From Apiotrichum sp. Y4204 (lineage: Eukaryota; Basidiomycota; Tremellomycetes; Trichosporonales; Trichosporonaceae), in contig JAMYHL010000021.1 of assembly GCA_025531455.1 (NCBI GenBank), forward strand, positions 496,001-560,000: a DNA stretch of 64,000 nt, given 5' to 3'. Every line of letters begins with the position of its first letter. The stretch's first letter is position 1. A model generated the notes under the pieces. That model did no database searches. It was not told the origin of the DNA and worked only from the letters and a program-made list of their open reading frames with translations. A program made the position numbers and the translations under genes. Below, piece after piece: positions 10,301-23,680 of this stretch.

Positions 10301-13300
10301 CATCTGTCCCCATTCATTGACTCAGTGGGCTAATTCACTAATCCACTTTACGGTTCTGCCAGGCGGGTCGCATACAAACGGTGGCTTGTCATCCAGCATC
10401 CGTGCCGAAGGGAAAGGGTTGCGTAGTCGCGATCACCTCGGATCCGCGACAGTGCGCAATGCGCGCAATACGCGCAGTGGACATGTGCATGTGCTGTAAT
10501 GGCCCATAGCCCATGGCCTTGTCGTGGGTTCGAGGGTTCATACAATTCGCGGACTGTATCCCTGGCTATGAGCGGCGCCACACTGCGGTTGGTCGCGATC
10601 GTCAGTCGCGAGTAGTAAGTGACCGCAAGCAGGTGTATTCGCGTCAACCATATACATCGCGCAATGGACGCGTTGGAATTGGCTGGCCACCAGTTTGTCG
10701 CGGCGCGGGGCGGTACGTGGCATGGCTGCGAGGGCACGGACAGCCGATCAGCCGATCCATCCGCCGATCTGCCGCCAAAGGGATGGACTGCAGATCATGG
10801 AGACCAACCGGGCAACACGGGGACCGTGGGACGGTCGATCCTTTCGATCACGATCTCCCAATCCAGACACTACCCACCTGCCCGAGAGAGGAGCAAGGGA
10901 ACGGCAGAAGTGGACATCTGGGTCAGCGACGCTCCTCCCAGCTCCCCAGCCTCCCCGGTCGCCCTCTCGGATGCGTGGCGCGTCAAGAACATTCCATAGT
11001 CCACCCTGCCTGAGAAGAACAAACGCCGATAGCGCGTGTTGACAACTGTGCGCCGCGTGAGATCAGAGGCGGCTTGGCTCATTGTTTCTCCAGAGCCATT
11101 TAGAACCTCCGATTTCAGCTGACCGGCCACTACGGCCACTACAGCCACTCCCATTCATTGCGGCCGCGATGTTCCACATCCGTCGGATGCTGCCCGCCTC
11201 GCCCTGGGAATCGGGGGATCAGTAGTTGTATTCGTCGACGCCCATGAAAGAAAGCCTTTTTAGCTCGGACTGTATGTCTCCCTGTTTCAGGCGTTCGAGT
11301 GAAGAGGCGCTTGGCGCTCCCGCCGGCGCCGGCCGGCGGCCACGGCGTGCACACTCGTGTGACCTTGTTCGACTCGACGCGTCCATGTGCCATGGGTCAT
11401 GAATCCATGTCATGAATCCATGGCCGATACACAATGGCCGAAGGGATTCCCTGCATGTGTCTCGCATTTGCGTGACTGTTGTGTTGTTGCGGTAACCAGA
11501 GCAGAGACCAGCCAGGGCTGCCACCTTTGCAGAACGGCGCCGCGGGGAATATATGCCAAGGACAACGTGCTTCTTATTATGCATTATGCCTCAAGGCCTC
11601 GTGCTCATCGCCGCCCATCGGATGACGCCGGGGGGCGGGGAACGGTCCCAGGCAAGCGGAATGTGGCACAATTTCTAGTATTTTCTGCTTGATTGAGGAA
11701 AAAAAAAAAAACAGAGGTAACATATGAATATCCCAACTAGGCAACACCTGTGCGTGGCGAGGCAGCACCCCGCGTAACGTGACTTTGAGCCATGGTAACT
11801 GGTACCTCTCGTAAGCTCCACACTGTATGTCACACTTGCGGCATGGTCACAGTCACTGGGGGCTTGGTGCGTGCAACGACGGAGCTGGGGCAGGGCATCT
11901 CGGCGTCACATGTCGGCGTGATCGCTCATGCTTGCGTACTGGGTGATGACAACTGCCGACAGCTGAGAGTGGCGACTAGGCGACTAGAGGTGGTTGCTCA
12001 GAAGCGCGAAGGACGCGTCAGAGGTCTGTGCAACCCTTCAAACGCGGGGAGGACGCGTCGAATGCTTCTTTTCTGTGCTTCTGCGCTTGGTTCTTCATGT
12101 AGCATGTCTGAGAGTGGCGTTGGCGTCGGCTGGCGCGCTGGCAGGCCTCCGAGAAGCAGACGTCGGACCGACGCAGCAAGGGAACATACACGCGGGACGG
12201 ACGCGCTACACGCTTGTGCAACTTGGTGCACAACTACTCGGTCCATGATGTTTTCTGACCACGCCAACGTATTTAATTATTGCATTGAGAACTGGGGCCA
12301 AAAGGGTCTTCATTTCAGGTCTCCTCTTCGTGCGCTACATGCCGACTGCGGCACCTCAGCTCGGCTGCCCCGGCTCTCTTGGCCGTGTCGGAGCTGAGGG
12401 CGCGGCTGTCCTCCCGCAAGACAAACATACAGGGCTCGCTGCGATCCGAAGGTCCAAGATCCAAGGATGCAGGGCCGTCAAGCGATTGTATGGGCTCCTA
12501 TGGCCCAAATGGCCTGTATGCACCATTGGAGCCTTGGACCATGTCAATCAATCATTCTCCGACATCGAACGTCACAGGGGGGTTCAACAGAAAAGAGTTC
12601 AGGGAGAGAAACAGGGTTTGCAAGTATTGACCGGCCATAAACAGTGGGCCAGTGGGGCTGCTGAGCTGCCAGGCTTTCAAAGACCAAAACGTCTCGGAGT
12701 CCGCAGCTGGTCGACATTACAAGGACGGAAGTCACGGAAGGAGTGGGAGAAGCCGGTGGTCTCAGACCGGAAGCCGGAGCCGGCGGGTCACAAACACAAA
12801 AGGACAGGAAAGAAACAAGAAGAAACCAGTCAGAACCTCACCAGGCGGCGCAGACTACTTGTGGCGCAGGTCTAGCTCATGGGTCGGTCGCGGAATTGCA
12901 GTGGTTGTGTGCTTCAGGGCCGCAGGAGGGTGCGCCGATTCTGAGTGAGGTGCCCATCGCGACGCGATGCCATTGCGCGGGGTGAAAAAGGTACTCTGTC
13001 TGCTGGAGTGCATGACTGTTCGACATCACAAAGTATCAAAGGACTGAGGGCGCGATCCATTTCTGGCGGTGAGGATGGTAATTTTTGGACAGGTGGATTC
13101 CGGGGTTGGGGATCAGCTTGCTCAGGAGCGAGGCTGAGAGCGACAAGGGTAAAATCGCGGAGGGCAACGCAAAGCAACCGACGCGACAGGGTATGAGGCC
13201 GAGGGTGAGGAAGAGACGCGACTACGGAGCGGCGTGGTGACAAACATTCCCCTTCCCTCCCCGAACCAATGGGCTGGTCGGGGGCAAGGGATCGCGGGGG

Positions 13301-14987
13301 AGGGCCAAGTTCAGCGCGCCTGACTTTGTTGGGTGTGGGTGTTGTGTGTTGTGATTGTTTTTATTCTTTGTATTTTTTGTTTTCTCTCTTCTCATCTTCT
13401 TCTGCAGGAGCTCAGGAGAGGCACCACAGGTCGACAGGGTCCGGAAACTGTATGCACTGCTGCGAGGTGAAAAGAGCACAGGAGCCGCGGGTGCGACCCA
13501 AGTCCTCCTCCCGTTCCTCTTCCCCCTCCTTCTCATCCTCTCCTCTTGGCCCCGGCCCCGGCCCCGGCCTCTCCTCTGATCCGCTGGGCCGCTGGGCCGC
13601 CGGCCTCTCCCCTTCAAGGCCCCGAAGAGCGACCGACACTTGAGACACTCGGCGCAGACAAGCTCAGCCAAACAGGTCCTTCCAGGGACTAGAGCACCTG
13701 CAGCGCTGCTGCCGGTCGCAGGCGGCAGGGCCACAGTTGCAATGATCCCAACCCAACCGACGCCGTAAGCCCAGGGGATCCGCGTCCGCGACCTGCCAGT
13801 GATGATGAGGCTCAATCAGCCCTGTGTGTACCTGCACCACCTCCTCCTGCACCGCACCCCCCTGCACCACACTCCCCCACACACACGCACCACACGCACG
13901 CAAGCCCGCACGTACACACTCTACCCGCACACTCATGAAGGCATATACAGGCACTGTAGCCGGCAGTAGCGAGTGATGCATGCATTAGCAGTGTGCAGGT
14001 GTTGAGAGCTGGAGAGACAGGCGCGCGGATAAACAGGCTCTGCAGCTCTCCCGACCTAACTAGCACCAGTCGGCCAAGCAGGCAGAGGAATCGCACGCCT
14101 TGGCTGCAATCTGGACCTCGCTGTCGTTGTTGGCGAAACCCGTTCGTTGCCTTGCACCCAACCCTGCATTGATACATTGTCTCGCTCTTCTCCTTACCTT
14201 TTCCACCCCCCTCCCTGCACCCCTCCCCTCCGCATCGCGCTGCCCGGAAAGCTAGCTGCGGCACCATCAACGGCTGCGTGAACGCGAACGGAACGGACGT
14301 TACGACGATTCACGACACGCTGGATAGATAGCATCGCACATTGCCTGCTTGCGGGGTGATCACCTACAGAACGCGCATGGACCCGAGTCCTGGACGACAC
14401 CACCCCTCCCACTCACCCTCTACCCCCGACACAACACCTCGCATTGCTCGCGACCTGCGCCGGCCGTGACCCTAAGGAATCAGAGTCCCTACACCACCCT
14501 GTCACCCAAACATCGCACCGCACCGCGCAGACCGTGTTGGTTTGGTCTGGCATCTCCCACACACCACACACTATTCCATCACACTCCACACACATTTGTG
14601 CACACCGTGTACCCTTGTCCCTTGGTCGACTTCGCATACCCACCAGTTTCTGCACCGTGCAAGCCTCGACAGGTTTGCTCCATTGAAGTTTGAGACAGTC
14701 AACCCGTTTGTTCGTGCACTCGCTTCCAACAATAGTGCCTTGTTTCTTGACTATTGCTCTCCTCGCGCGTGTTGGTCCCCATCAGCACGACATTCTGCCC
14801 ACACACCCAGTACCCATCTCGCCGTATCTCTCACACCTCGCCTTTCATCACTTCACATAATCCATTCATCGTCGTCTGTCCATCACTAGCACTGTCCGTC
14901 CTGTAATCCCACACATCACCGCCGCCATACTCCATCGCATACATCTTGCCGCGCTCCTCCGTTGACCACCGTCACCGGCGGCCTGAG
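7384..14987. other. 7.6-kb stretch without a convincing gene
   Basis: Several open frames of 100-200 codons occur on both strands (for example 7902-8441, 10513-11013, 11792-12397, 12285-12875 and 13222-13815), but they overlap on opposite strands, are Arg/Ser/Pro-rich, and show no family and no splice-consistent extension. Small repeats are present: two adjacent 13-mers at 11397-11423, a GGCCCC hexanucleotide run near 13549-13568 and CA-rich tracts at 13850-13930. The last 600 bases are rich in C, CA and CT tracts and look like the promoter and leader of the kinase gene. Non-coding RNA genes cannot be excluded from sequence alone. Confidence 0.5.
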
Positions 14988-17900
14988 ATGGCCACCCAAC
15001 AGGCCACTCGCCGCTCCCATGCGTCCGCGTCAACGGGGCCGAGTAACCGGCCCAGCGCAGCTAACCATCGGCGCATATCCTCTACATCATCCCAGGCCGG
15101 ACGCAATGAAGACCGCCAGTACATAGGCCAATGGTGTATTGGACGAACCATTGGGACAGGTTCATCTGGTGAGCGCCCGGCGATTATGTTTGATCAGTGG
15201 GAATAGCCATGCTGACAATCCCTCCCCTTGCGGTCGACCCAAACATCTCTCCAACACTCGCCGTTACTGTCTGCTGCATTCCCCCCACATCCGCCGCCCG
15301 CTCTCACGCACACACACGCTCGCTTCCAAACATCACGCGTTTCATCCTCGTCGTTTACCGTGTGTGCCAAACAGGCCGTGTCAAGATTGCACGACATCGG
15401 GTTACCGGACATTATGCCGCAGTGAAGATCGTGCCCAAGGGCCTGATTCTCTCATCGCGCATGTCGGTGAATGAGGCTGGTGCAAAATCGGAGAAGCTCT
15501 TGCTGGGCATTGAGCGCGAGATTGTCATTATGAAGCTCATTGACCACCCCAATGTGCTTTCCCTGTATGATGTCTGGGAAACAACTCATGACCTGTAAGC
15601 CTAAAGCCCCAACCCACCAATCGGCAATTCTCCCCAATGCGTCAATTTACGTGCTGATGCACCCTGCAGATATCTCATCATCGAGTATGTTGCCGGAGGT
15701 GAACTCTTCGACTACCTCGTCCGGAGAGGCCGTTTGCCGATAAGTGAAGCATTGCACTACTTTCAGCAGATCATCTTTGCGGTCGACTATTGCCATCGTT
15801 TCAACATCTGTCATCGCGACCTGAAGCCGGAAAATCTGCTGCTTGACAAAGACAAGAATATCAAGGTGGCAGACTTCGGCATGGCTGCATGGCAGGCGGA
15901 TGAGCGGATGCTGGAGACATCCTGCGGCAGCCCGCACTACGCATCACCAGAAATCGTGGCAGGCAAGGCCTATGACGGTACTGCTAGCGATATTTGGTCT
16001 TGCGGTATCATCCTGTTTGCCTTACTCGCAGGGCGACTCCCCTTTGACGACGACAACATCCGTGCACTTCTCCAAAAGGTCAAGATTGGCTACTTTGAGA
16101 TGCCTGATGACATTGACCCCACCGCCCGTGATCTACTTCGTCGCATGCTGGAAAAGGACCCTGAGCAGCGCATCACCATGCAAGAGATCATGGCGCACCC
16201 GTTCTTCACCTCGCGGCCACCGCGCCAAACCGGCGGCCGCCCGCTCCCCACACCGTTGTCGCTCGGAGCAATGGCACGACCCGTGGATACGAGTGAGATT
16301 GACCCAGACATTCTGTCGAACCTCAAGACTCTCTGGCATGGCGCGACCGAAGGCGAGATTTACCGCGCCCTCATGAGTTCCGAGAAGACATGGGAAAAGG
16401 CAATCTACCACCTCCTTGTCAAGTACCGCGATCGTCATCTCGAGAACTACAATATGAACATGGGTTCCGACTCGGAGGAGGAATCAGATGACGACCAGAG
16501 TGGTACAACCATCCGCTCTGTAACTCGCCGGGTCCGCACCCATAGCCAGGTACCGTCTCCTAAGCGCTCACCGACAAAGCATCGCCGGATCGAGTCGCCC
16601 GCGGTTCAGCAGGTCCGTCGCAAGCCTCCCCCTCTGCGCGAAACCGACTCGGTTCAGTCGCATCACACACCGCCACCGCGTCCACAGGCACCGACCCCCA
16701 AGAAGGCTGCAATGGCCCCGGTTGTGCACGACTCTCCTATGCCTGGACGGGCAGTAGAGACACCAAACGTCACGCGTCCGCCGTCGAAACTGGGGCCGCG
16801 GTCACCGCCCGCCACGCGATCACCACAAGCTCGTTCCCCAGTTACGGCCTCTGTTGCTACGATGGAGGTTCCCCCTGCACCAGCCATTACTTTCCAGCAG
16901 GCTACTCCCATCAAGGAGTCGTCCCCACCGCCGCAGCCCCCCAATCACGCGCCACCTATGTCTCCACGGTCAATTGTGGACGTTTCACCTCCCCAGCTTC
17001 CGCCACTTTCGCCCCCGCAGGTCGGAAACCCGCAGCTTCAGACATTCTTGCACGAGATCGCGAATCAACTCAACTCGATGACGATTCGATCATCCACTGC
17101 CTCGAGCAGTTCGGCCAACTCGACCATCCAGACTCCCGAGTATATGGCTTACATGTCTTACATGTCGCAGCATGCGGGAACCCCAGAGCATCGTCTACCT
17201 GAAAGCGGTGCGGAGGAGCTCAGGAAATCCCCAGTGCATGAGGAGGAAGCTGAGGACCAGTTCGGCGACGCTCCCGATGACGACACGGAGGACATTTCTC
17301 TCAATTCGATTTCTGTCGAGTCGCGTTTCTCGCCGTCACCGGTGCCGGTGCCACCTTCGCCTATCAGTCCAATTGTCGGCCTTGGATTTGGTGGTGCTCC
17401 GCGCGCACCATCCCGCAATGGTCTTCCTCCCGTTTCAGGTCGGTGGAGCGCAGCATCTGGCAGCTATCGCGCTCGTTCAGTCTCTAGCCGTTGTGAATCT
17501 CCGATTCTCACACCAGGCCTCACCGCAGGCTTCCACTCCCCGACTCCTGTTATCGAATCGGCTCGCACATCCTCGGGCTCTAGTTATGGCGGATACCATT
17601 CTTCGACGCCCGCTGCGATTCCGCCGGTTCTTCCTGCTCTTCTTCAGGCAGAGCGTCCCGCCCCACCTCCTCCTGGGCGTCGGCCCCATTCGCGTGTGCC
17701 GAGCAAGTCTCCGCCTGGTCACCTTGAGCCTACACTCGAATCAGAACGTATCGAGTCGCTTCTCGGCCGTGAGAACTCGTACGTCTTTATCGACACGCTT
17801 GACATGCCCGATGACTCGTCGACCATGTCTTGGGGACAGAAGCGCGGGTCGGCCTTTTCCAGCCATCGCGGAACTGAGGGATTCCTCAAGAAGCGGAAAA

Positions 17901-18538
17901 AGATTACGACACTCGAGATCTCGTCTTCGCCAGCGCTGGCAACACCGCCAACGCCGAAACGGTCATGGTTCAACAACCTGTTCTCGTTCAAACCCACCTC
18001 ATACGATCTCATCGTGCATTGTCCCACCGTCACTGATGGTCGCGACATAGTTCGGCGTTGCCTGTCGAACCAGGGTGTGAGCGTCAAGGTTGTCGAGTAC
18101 GACGGCATGCGCGGCCTAAAGTGCAAGGTCAGCGACACTCGCGATATCAATGGCAACCTCATCAAGGGCGTCCGGTTCCGAGTCGAATTCACCCGGGCCG
18201 TCATACCCTCGGAAGGCAACGAGTTGCGTTTTGGTACCAACGCTTGCCTCACTCTGGAGAAGGGCGCTCAATCGGTCTTCACCACGGCATTTAACAGTCT
18301 CAAGAAGGCAGTGGAGGCAGAGGAAAAGCCGCCTGCCGCCGCACACGCATCATACTCCCTGCCCCGTCCCAACCGTTCCCCAAACCAGCGCTTGAGCATT
18401 TTTGACACGGCACTGAACGTTGTTCCCAATCCTCGCCCAGGGGTCAGCAGCAGCGTACCAAACACACCACAGTTTGGTCCTCAGTTCGGCGCCTACCAGT
18501 TCACCGGCCTCCAACGCCCAAACACGCTCAGGTTCTAA
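14988..18538 (+). CDS. GIN4: GIN4/HSL1/CDR2-type protein kinase (CAMKL group)
   Basis: Ser/Thr kinase of the Nim1-related family that links septins and cell shape to mitotic entry (family knowledge). Exons 14988-15168, 15375-15594 and 15670-18538 give 1089 residues. The kinase domain spans roughly residues 45-310: glycine loop IGTGSSGRVK, catalytic Lys in AAVKIVPK, HRDLKPENLL, DFGMA, activation segment CGSPHYASPE, and WSCGIILFALLAGRLPFDD. A UBA-like helical stretch follows (about SNLKTLWHGATEGEIYRAL). The long middle is Ser/Pro-rich and disordered. Near residues 900-990 a compact segment (SYDLIVHCPTVTDGRD, then VKVVEYDGMRGLKCKV) resembles the KA1 membrane-binding domain of this family. The ATG at 14988 gives the usual basic leader; no ATG lies in frame just upstream. 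Intron 1 (206 nt) is long for this window. Confidence 0.93.
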
Positions 18539-19246
18539 AGCCCGTCACAACTGGATTCATTGAACCACAAACATACCCCCTTAATTCCAGCATCATTTTA
18601 TTTCCTTTTTTTCTTTTGCTCCCTCGCGCCCCATGCTTACATCTTACGCACGGGCCAATCGTCAAATTTATCCAAGCATTATCCCCCTCCCCTCTCCCCC
18701 TCCCCTCCCTGTCGTTATCCACCCTTTGCCCTGCCGTGTACGAGCGTTTAGGAGATGGGCTGTATCGTAGCGCAATGAGAAGCGCGTAACTGTGTGCTGA
18801 TGGGTTATATCAGTTTGGTATATTGTTCGCTGGTGATGCCATGCCATGCCAACAATAAGTAATGAAAGCAGTCGCACAAACATGCACAATTGCACAATGA
18901 AAGCAGTCGCGTGTGGCTGCTGCATGCTGCACATCGATGGATTGATGGATCTCGATGAGGATCTGTGCACAATTGCACAAGTTCGGGGAATCGAGACATC
19001 GTGATTACAAATTACGTAATGTGTACCACGTCATTTGGTTCCGCCACTGACCTCCGGTCGCCGGTGGTGTTGTTAGCTGCCAGAACAAAGTTCACGAAAA
19101 AAGTGACGACAGCGACGCGAGGCACCGAACGAGACCTATGATGCATGATGCCGATCACGAAGTGGATAATGCGACAAAGGTCGAGACAACGACAGTTGTT
19201 GAAGTCTCATTCCCACTCTCCCCATCATCCCATCAATCAAGAGGCG
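18539..19246. other. intergenic between kinase and ECD genes, with short repeats
   Basis: Holds the 3' region of the kinase and the promoter of the ECD gene. A 14-mer, GCACAATTGCACAA, appears twice (18884-18897 and 18967-18980), and AATGAAAGCAGTCGC appears twice (18861-18875 and 18896-18910). ATGCC units repeat near 18835-18850. No gene is seen. Confidence 0.5.
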
Positions 19247-22200
19247 ATGGCGAGCTTCCCCACAGACGCTCCCCGTGCGTTCCCCCTCCCGACCGTGCCA
19301 GAGGATACGCTGCACTATGTCCTGCACCTCCCCCCTTCATCAGAAGGACAGTCCACGGAGCTCGCAGACGCTGCGGCGCTCGCGACGCTGATCAGCACGC
19401 ACGTCCACGCGCAGCTGCCACACCCATGGCTGTGGAACAAGGACGCGTGGGAGCTTAAAGCGGCTGCCACCCGGCTGAGCGGAACGATGCGCGTAGGCGA
19501 CTCGGTGGACGACGAGTGGCTCGTCGTCTGGCTCCTGCGGGACGTGTCGCGCCGCTGGCCCGAGCTCGTCATTAGGTGTGTTCTGGCTGTTTATGAAGGA
19601 ATCACACATCTGACAGGCAGTATTCGCGATACGGACGGGGAATTCCTGCTTATCGAGGCGGCTAACGAGCTCCCGGACTGGGTTTCGCCCGAGAACGCCG
19701 AGAACAGGGTATGTTAGCTATGTTGTCCGCAAGAAGCTGACGGCAGCTATGGCTCTGTGGCGGACACCTACACCTCATTCCTCTTAGTATCCGTTCGTCG
19801 TCTGCCTCGCGGCCGAAGCAGCTCTCGGACAGCAATTACGACGACTCGGGGCGGGCGTTTGACCCCGACGCGTGGGTCAGCGAGGCGGACGCGATCGCCG
19901 CTGTCCGGACAGGGAAGTATCGCGCCGATGCGAGAATGGAGAATGCCGTGTGGGACAGAATATCTTGGTGGGTGTCGAGAATGGTTGATGACCTAACCCG
20001 CCAGCTATCCTGCCGCGCTCAAGACACACCAGCACTACGCCAAGGCGTACCTTCCCGAACCGGTTGCGCGGGCATTGCGGTCGTCGCCGGCGCTGATCCA
20101 GCGCGCGGTCGAGGGCTTCTATGTTCGCGATCCTGCTCAGCTGAGGGTAGGTTTATGGCTGAGACCTATCTAACCTATCAGGCCGCGTCGCGAATGACGC
20201 ATTTCCCGCCGTCACCTGCAATCCTGTCGTCTGTCCTCATGACTCGTGCAGCGTTCGCGCAGCTCCAGGGCCAGGTGTTCCACCCGCCGCGAGTTTTTGG
20301 CCCAGAATGGCACGTTGCCGAGGGAAAAGAGAACGAGGATGAGCGGAGGTGGCGCGATCTCGGAGTCAAGATTGCGACCGGCTTCGAGATCATGTACCGC
20401 GAGGGGGGGAGGAAGGGGCGTGCGGCGGACGTGAGTCTAGGCGTTAGGTTTACGGCTGACATTTAGGTGGAGGCAAGTGTCGATGACTTGAGGGCAGACC
20501 CGACATATCAAAAGTATATTGCCGACCTGAAGAAGGCTGGCTTCTTTGGAAACGAGCTTGAGGCGAGCGCCGAGTGGAAAAAGCGTGAAGCTGAAGCTGG
20601 GAAGGGATGGGTCAAAGCCCGATCCTCAGAGTAAGTTGCCGATAATGTGATCTCTGACTCGGTAGCACAACACAACAACGCCAGTCGTTTGCGTATCTTG
20701 TCGACAAGGCGATTGAGAAGTCTGCCGCAGTACCAGCCACGGATCTCACGGCGTCGAAGGACAGTCCTGAAGATAATGACAAGTGGCTGGAGGTCGACCC
20801 GGAACAGGTCGACGCTATGCTGATGCGCTCGGCGGGACCGAGGGGCGCGGCCTCTACGGGGAATCCTGAGCTTGGTGGTGATGACGGGCGTGCGCTGCAG
20901 GCGCTGGCATCCAAAGTCCAGGAGTTTATTGGCGGCCAGGGAGACCTCCAGGGAGCACGTTTTGCGGAGTGAGTGTGACAGTTTGCCCGATATCTAATCA
21001 TTCAGCGAGCTCTTTGACGATGACGACGGCATGGATTCCGACTCGGACGAGGAGACGGAGCCATCGGCTGAGGAGAAGAAGGAGCGCATGGCAAAGCTTG
21101 TTCCATCCCTCCCTGCCGAGGAATGGGGCCGCAAGACCCAACCTTCCCCTCCCAAGTCTGACGAGGAGATGGCAAGCGAGCCTGAAGTGCCGAAGAACAG
21201 AAAGGGCGTTGTCGCGGGTACTGAGCTCGGCGACTCCATGCTCCCCCTCAAGATGCGCCCGCCCGTGTTTGCCAAACAGGAGTTTGACGGCGTTGTCTCA
21301 GATTCTTCGGACGAAGACGAGGGCGATCTGCCGCCTCCCGGTTCCCTTGGACGCAAAATCATGGAAATGAAGTGGGGCGATGGTGCGCCCAAGGGTGCCC
21401 ATATCGAGGAGCTGAGCGATGGCGAAGGCGACGCAGAGGACAAGGCCGACCGCGCACGAGCCCGGGAACTGAAGTTTGACGATGACGAGCTTGATGAGCT
21501 CATGCGACAGCGCGTATGGGGCGACGGCAACGCCGACGAGAACAAGGAGGAGGAACACGGACACGACCACATGGACGTGGACATGGACCAAGAGCAGGAG
21601 GACTTTCTCAAGTTCTCGCGCGAGGCGCTCGGCATCTCGGACGAGATGTGGGACAATATCATCAAGAGCCGACAGGAGCGTGGCGCATTCGTACCGAAGC
21701 CCTCGACGAGGAGCGAGAAGAAGACCCCGACTGGTGCGCCCAAGTTCAACCCCTCCGCGGAAAAGATGGACACGGATACGCCTGCGGCTGGTACTTCTGG
21801 AGGTAAAAACATGGCCCTCGACTCATTTGAGAGCATGATGGCCGCTATGGAGGCGGAGCTTGAGCGTGCAAAGCAGGAAAAGGGGCAGACTGGGAGCAGT
21901 ACAGAGGCGCCTGCAAAAGTGCAGTTCAAGAAGCCCGCGTCCTCGTCCTCATCGTCCAAGCCGAAGGGGATCAAGAAAGGCAAGGGCAAGTCCAAGCTCA
22001 CGAAGCTCTCCGATCTTCCCACGGAGGCAGATCTCGACAACATGGACGACGACGAGCTTGCAGCCATGGACGCCGAGCTGCGCCTGGCGCTCGAGGACGC
22101 GGGTGAGGGCGGCGACGACGATGTCCCCGAGGCAGCGGAACTCAGCGAGGACCAGCAGCGCGAGTATCGCATGATGCGCGATTTGCTCGAAAGCGCGAGC

Positions 22201-22269
22201 CAGGGACAGGGTGGCGCAGCGAGCGCACTGCTTAGCCGACTGGGAGAGGGTATGGGGAAGAAACCCTAG
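19247..22269 (+). CDS. SGT1/ecdysoneless (ECD) family protein
   Basis: Member of the ECD family (human ECD, first named suppressor of GCR2), implicated in transcription, Prp8-dependent splicing and cell-cycle control. Eight exons (19247-19575, 19621-19708, 19747-19967, 20005-20146, 20182-20430, 20467-20630, 20666-20968, 21006-22269) give 919 residues. The N-terminal half carries the family signatures DDEWLVVWLLRDVSRRWPEL, DTDGEFLLIEAANELPDW and LWLCGGHLHLIPLS, then FGPEWHVAEG. The C-terminal third is strongly acidic and disordered, with repeated DSDEE and EEEHGHDH stretches, as in other ECD proteins. The introns are 36-45 nt; the first (45 nt) is a multiple of three without a stop and could be read through. 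The ATG at 19247 starts MASFPTD; an upstream in-frame ATG adds an unlikely basic leader. Confidence 0.9.
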
Positions 22270-22541
22270 GGCGTAGTAGATCTAGCGGACACTGCGGACA
22301 TGTCATGGGAAGTAGTGTAGTGGGGATGGCAGGGCGAGCTGACACTGACAAGTAAACGACCGACTAACCACTCAAACTCGCCACTACTTGCCCGGTACCT
22401 GGTGTACAGTGCTTGCCACTCCACACTACTCTACAGAATTCTTGATGTTAATACTGATTCATGACACTTGCCTCGTGGGCTTGATAACTATACTCATGAC
22501 TTTTCTCTTCGTTAACAGGATCCATGCTCGTATCCGCGAGC

Positions 22542-23617
22542 TCAGTTCACGACGACGCCGGCCGCCTGTCCATGGGCAAAAGGAACAAGCGAGGCGCCCG
22601 CGGCGGATGGAACGCGGTTCATCTGAAGCCCACCGTGAGCCGCATGGGGATTAGCGACGACCTGGTGGAGGCTGAGGTCGAGGCCATTAGCCATGTGAGG
22701 GTTGACGGCCTTCTTCTGGAACTTGGGAACGGCGGTCATCTGGCGCATCGCGCGGATCTTGTTCTGCTCCTTCTTGGCCGCATTCGTCATCGCCGCCGCA
22801 TCCAGGGGATACACGGGCTCAAAGCGGGCCGCGACCGTGGCCCAGGTCGCGGGCGCGCGGTCCTTGGAGCCGGCCATGACGGCATTGAGGAGGCCGAGCA
22901 TGAACGGAGAGGGCACGCCGTCGAGGTCACCAAACTTCATGCCGCCGATGGTGCCAAACTCGCCAGTGTCGTGGCGGGCGAGGGCCCAGAGGGCGGCACG
23001 CGCGAGGGGGAGAAAGGAGCGCTGCGCAGCGAGGCGAAACATGCCCCAGGGGTCGCGGTCGGGGCACTCTGCGCAGAACGCGAGGGCGCGCTCAGCGGCC
23101 ATGGGCGACTCGAGGGCGTCGATGAGCGGGAAAAGACGGTCACGCATCGACCACACGAACGCGCCGGGCATGGGCACACCGTGGATCATGTCCAGGTAGA
23201 GCTTGAGTGTCTTGCGGTCTGCGTCGATTTGGATCGCGTCCGAGGGCACGGTGGCGAGCTCGGAGCGGAACCGGTTGCTGTGTGTCAGTGGAGTGAGAAT
23301 CAGGGTGAGGCGTGTTCCCACAGATGGAACACGAGCTCCAGCTGGACTTCTGGGCTTGTCGCCACTACTCACGATGCAGCACGGAGCATGAAGCTGAAGA
23401 CGCGGAACTCGCGCCCGTCAGTGGAGCGGAGGACGACGTCGGCCGCGGGGTCGATGTACGTCTTGGGAGTGAGGCGCTCCTCGGTGTGCACGTTGTTGGA
23501 TGTGGCGGTGGTCGTCGCCTTGTCATTGGAGTGCGTGCGCGGGGCGGGCGCGTCGCGCTGCTGCTGCTGCTGCTGCGCTTGGTGAAGCTGCTGCTGGTGC
23601 TGCTTGAGGAGAGACAT
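22542..23617 (-). CDS. BTB/POZ domain protein
   Basis: Two exons (23617-23373 and 23277-22542; intron 95 nt) encode 326 residues. After a Gln/His-rich leader comes a BTB fold: ADVVLRSTDGREFRVFSFML, then NRFRSEL, IQIDADRKTLKLYLDMIHG and further helices with PLIDALESPMAAERALAF. This is the short fungal BTB type without kelch repeats or a BACK domain. Such proteins act as interaction modules, sometimes as Cullin-3 adaptors; the role of this one is unknown. The gene is convergent with ECD, 272 bases apart. A TATA-like ATATAA lies on the minus strand about 64 bases upstream of the ATG (23681-23686). Confidence 0.85.
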
Positions 23618-23680
23618 GGTAGGTTTGTGAGGGGTAAGAGGATGAGATGGGATGAGGAGACTGGGGCGAGTGAAGGTTAC

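Noticed and set aside
11792..12875. Overlapping 201- and 196-codon plus-strand frames
   Set aside because: Different frames overlapping each other and minus-strand frames, no domains, no coherent splice extension.
20994..22172. 392-codon minus-strand open frame, Ser-rich
   Set aside because: It is the antisense shadow of the acidic GAG/GAC-rich C-terminus of the ECD gene; Glu/Asp codons read as Ser/Leu/Pro on the other strand.
22524..23585. 353-codon plus-strand open frame
   Set aside because: Antisense shadow of the BTB gene; composition of Gly/Arg/Val/Glu repeats without any domain.
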